A stretch of 64,000 bases of DNA from Roseiarcus sp963751165 (GTDB taxonomy: Bacteria; Pseudomonadota; Alphaproteobacteria; Rhizobiales; Beijerinckiaceae): positions 163,081 through 227,080 of the forward strand of contig CAVVTP010000004.1 of NCBI GenBank assembly GCA_963751165.1, in the 5' to 3' direction. Position 1 is the first letter of the stretch; every line of letters starts with the position of its first letter. This document shows, one piece after another, positions 61,766-64,000 of the stretch. Position numbers and translations under genes: made by a program. The notes under the pieces were generated by a model. It saw only the letters and a program-made list of their open reading frames with translations. It was not told where the DNA came from and searched no databases.

Positions 61766-62748
61766 GAAGAGTTTTGGTCCTAGGGGGGCACGAATTTATC
61801 GGTGCACGGGTTTTGTTGGAGTTGGCCAGGAGCGCTTGGGCTCAACCCATAACGGAAACGTCCAACGCTGCGCTGGTGCGCTATCCGAAGACCGAAGGGA
61901 TTTCGTTCGATGCGACGGATAAGGAGTCGCTTTCGTTCGCCTTGCGTGGCGTGGACGCCGTGGTCAATTGCCTGTCGGGCCAGCCAAAAGCGATCGAGCA
62001 GGCGGCGGCTGCTCTCGTTCGGGCAGCGGCAGGTTGTGCTGCACCGCCGCTGATCGTTCATATAAGTTCGATGTCGGTTTATGGCCCTGCAATCGGCGAC
62101 GTTGGAGAGGACACGCCTGTGCAAGAAGGGCTCGGACTATACGCCCGAGCCAAAGTCGAGGCGGAAAAGGCATTCGTGGCTTATGCACGTAAAGTCGTTC
62201 TCCGTCCGGGCTGCGAGTACGGTCCGGGCGGAGAACTTTGGAGCGGACGCGTTGCAAGGTGGCTGCTTGCGCATCGAGTGGGAGATTTAGGCGCCGGCGG
62301 CGACGGCTACTGCAACCTAGTTCACATTGACGACCTCGTGAAAGCTGCACTGCTCAGCATGCAGCTTCCTGCCGCCGTGGGCGGAACTTTCAATCTGGGC
62401 ATACCGGATCCGCCAACCTGGAACGAGTATTTCGTGAGGTATGCCAGGGCGCTCGGCGCGGTTCCGGTAAAGCGGATTTCAAACCGAACCCTTGCTCTCG
62501 AAAAAAAGCTGTTAGCGGTTCCGCTGAAGGTGTTCGAGATCGGGGCTCGAAAAGCCGGGTTAGCTTCTTTCGCGCCACCCCCCATTCCTTCTTCGTTTCT
62601 TGCCCTAGCGCGTCAGGAGATACAACTCGACAGCACGCGTGCCCGATCTGCGCTTGGATGGGCGTGCAAGGCACTAGACGATGGGATAACCGAGACCGCC
62701 GCGTGGTTCCTTCAGACTAATGCGAAGCCTGGGAAACGTGCCGATTAA
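61762..62748 (+). CDS. NAD-dependent epimerase/dehydratase
   Basis: A 328-residue extended SDR with an unusual cofactor start, VLVLGGHEFIGARVLLELAR, then VDAVVNCLSG, VHISSMSVYGPA and LYARAKVEAEKAFVAYARKV; the active-site Tyr-x3-Lys is Y-A-R-A-K. The C-terminal part includes NLVHIDDLVKAALLSMQLPA. It is coupled to the GMC gene and ends tail-to-tail with the GT2 gene, the two stop codons sharing TTAA. It is probably a sugar-nucleotide epimerase or reductase. Confidence 0.87.
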   Translation: MRRVLVLGGHEFIGARVLLELARSAWAQPITETSNAALVRYPKTEGISFDATDKESLSFALRGVDAVVNCLSGQPKAIEQAAAALVRAAAGCAAPPLIVHISSMSVYGPAIGDVGEDTPVQEGLGLYARAKVEAEKAFVAYARKVVLRPGCEYGPGGELWSGRVARWLLAHRVGDLGAGGDGYCNLVHIDDLVKAALLSMQLPAAVGGTFNLGIPDPPTWNEYFVRYARALGAVPVKRISNRTLALEKKLLAVPLKVFEIGARKAGLASFAPPPIPSSFLALARQEIQLDSTRARSALGWACKALDDGITETAAWFLQTNAKPGKRAD

Positions 62749-63953
62749 TTTCCCTGCTCCCGCTCGGTTCGAACCCACTTTCCGGTCTTGCGACCGAGAA
62801 GAAGCCAGATCCTCCAGAGAATGAATCCAGGGACGTGTGCAAGTGCCAGCAGCCCTCGTAACCCTATGCCGCTCAACTGCCAACCGCGTAGCACATGCAG
62901 AACCAGGACGGCTGCGCAAGCAACAGCCAACCATACCCAAACCATCGCTGTCGGTACCCAGACGCTCATAATTCCCGCTGCAGCTCCGAGCAAAATTACG
63001 TTCGCAGTTAAGTACGAAAGTGGGGGCACGATCAGATCGCATGCGAGGTCGAGGCATACCAGGCTCTGATTTCGCAGGGCAGCCAGTAGCAGCGGCACAG
63101 TACTGGAGCGTACGAGTTGAACGCGCCCTTGCCCCCATCGCTGACGTTGCGTGCGCGCAGTCTTCTCGCTTGAGGCCATGTCCGCGTCGGCATGTGCTTC
63201 ATCCGCATACTCCACACGGCAGCCAGCCCGTCCGAGCGCTATACCGTACTCGACGTCTTCAGTGAGCGAGTAATAGTTGTAAGGGACCTCGCGCAAGAGC
63301 GCATGAGTCACGCACCAACCGTTGCCCCGCACCCCGCAGGACACTCCAAGCCGCTCGCGGGCGCGCGATCGGACGCCGTGAAAAGCGCCTTTCGCAATCG
63401 CCAGCAACTGCGTTCGCCATGACGTCCAAGGATTTAATACACCATATTGCGCCTGAATAGCCTGTGCTCCCCCCTCGATTCGGACCGCGAACGCCTCGAG
63501 CAGGTTGGGCGATACTACAGCGTCGGCATCGACCACCACGACTGCGTCGGCGAAGCCGTCATTGACGCTCCAGGTGAATGCATACGCCAGTGCGTAGCCC
63601 TTGCCGCGCAACGTCAAATCGTGGCGCTCCAACACAAATGCCCCGGCGCGGCGGGCCACCGATGCCGTCGCGTCAATACAGTTATCCGCCACGACCACAA
63701 CCCTAAAATTGTCCCGTGGCCAGTCCATCGCCAACAAGCTTGAAACCGTTCGTACGATCCCGGCTTCCTCGTTGTGCGCCGGTACGATCACATCAAAGCT
63801 CACCTGCCGCGACGACGGTCCGAACAATGGTAGTTTCCAGGACAGGACCGTGAGCAGCCCAAGGTATGCGCAGGAAAACATTGCCGGCAACGCCAGGGCC
63901 ACGAGGAAAAGAATCGCCAACTCGCTCACGGTGCATCCATCAATGACTACCAA
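62745..63953 (-). CDS. Membrane glycosyltransferase, family 2
   Basis: A 402-residue processive-type GT2. One N-terminal membrane helix (LAILFLVALALPAMFSCAYL) precedes the GT-A catalytic domain: VSFDVIVPAHNEEAGIVRTV, VVVVADNCIDATA, AVVVVDADAVVSPNLLEAF (D-x-D), YYSLTEDVEYGIAL (ED) and the QRQRWGQGR signature. At least two C-terminal helices follow. Enzymes of this layout polymerise or transfer sugars to lipid carriers at the membrane. It is transcribed convergently with the epimerase. The upstream 47 bases to the window end show no other gene. Confidence 0.92.
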   Translation of the reverse strand: MVVIDGCTVSELAILFLVALALPAMFSCAYLGLLTVLSWKLPLFGPSSRQVSFDVIVPAHNEEAGIVRTVSSLLAMDWPRDNFRVVVVADNCIDATASVARRAGAFVLERHDLTLRGKGYALAYAFTWSVNDGFADAVVVVDADAVVSPNLLEAFAVRIEGGAQAIQAQYGVLNPWTSWRTQLLAIAKGAFHGVRSRARERLGVSCGVRGNGWCVTHALLREVPYNYYSLTEDVEYGIALGRAGCRVEYADEAHADADMASSEKTARTQRQRWGQGRVQLVRSSTVPLLLAALRNQSLVCLDLACDLIVPPLSYLTANVILLGAAAGIMSVWVPTAMVWVWLAVACAAVLVLHVLRGWQLSGIGLRGLLALAHVPGFILWRIWLLLGRKTGKWVRTEREQGN

Positions 63954-64000
63954 TTTATATCACGCTACTCGTTGCGGCGAGCTTTTGGGTAGCAAGGCCA

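Noticed and set aside
1..64000. CRISPR array, tRNA or rRNA genes
   Set aside because: No regularly spaced direct repeats, cloverleaf sequences or conserved rRNA text were seen by eye; a tRNAscan-SE/Infernal run would be decisive.

Overview
The window is GC-rich chromosomal DNA, probably from an alphaproteobacterium of the Hyphomicrobiales; a Beijerinckiaceae or Methylocystaceae relative is my guess. The clues are a hisZ-hisG pair followed by a DUF1491 gene, a fused indolepyruvate ferredoxin oxidoreductase, a Tdh of the rhizobial subtype, a COG4705 membrane protein, and the style of the intergenic palindromes. No rRNA, tRNA or CRISPR array was recognised.

Region 1 (1-21.9 kb) is mostly ordinary chromosome: a TPR protein end, fused indolepyruvate oxidoreductase with an SDR partner, a cNMP-domain/thioredoxin-reductase-like flavoprotein without the CxxC, hisZ-hisG-DUF1491, a DedA protein beside a two-component system, a PepSY protein and a COG4705 protein, small PNPOx-like and DUF2461 genes, pncB, an L,D-transpeptidase, ilvE and a PAP2 phosphatase. 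Intergenic spaces carry palindromic repeats and an ISL3 relic.

Region 2 (21.9-33.1 kb) is a mobile-DNA scrapyard. It holds relics of IS21, ISAzo13, ISAs1, Tn3 and an IS66-type element that still has its inverted repeats and an 8-bp target duplication. Between them lies a phage-like recombination cassette (YqaJ nuclease plus an ERF annealing protein fused to an HNH/zinc-finger domain) followed by a Phd/VapC pair. The cassette occurs a second time as a decayed copy, and a third fragment of its HNH end is present. A RelB antitoxin with a frameshifted RelE/ParE toxin sits between the copies.

Region 3 (33.1-43.9 kb) has a compact minus-strand operon (small ORF, VWA protein, CDKN3-like phosphatase, ADP-ribosylglycohydrolase), then aspartate aminotransferase, threonine dehydrogenase and several relics: AceE, an IS1182 transposase, a metallophosphoesterase and a frameshifted alpha/beta hydrolase.

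Region 4 (43.9-64 kb) looks like a glycan/lipopeptide locus: UDP-glucose dehydrogenase, IS debris, a roughly 6-kb nonribosomal peptide synthetase (acyl ligase-PCP-C-A-PCP-thioesterase) split by three one-base insertions, then a Gfo/Idh/MocA dehydrogenase, three NDP-sugar epimerase-type proteins including GalE, two glycosyltransferases and a GMC oxidoreductase. UDP-glucose dehydrogenase and GalE would supply sugar nucleotides, the glycosyltransferases would use them, and the NRPS would make an acyl-aminoacyl unit. A 113-bp miniature inverted-repeat element is present twice, and a roughly 22-bp near-palindromic motif recurs three times, once upstream of the NRPS. The product is not predictable from sequence alone.

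Single-base frame breaks are frequent, in both relics and otherwise healthy genes. Either the assembly has residual indel errors or this segment is decaying; raw reads would decide.
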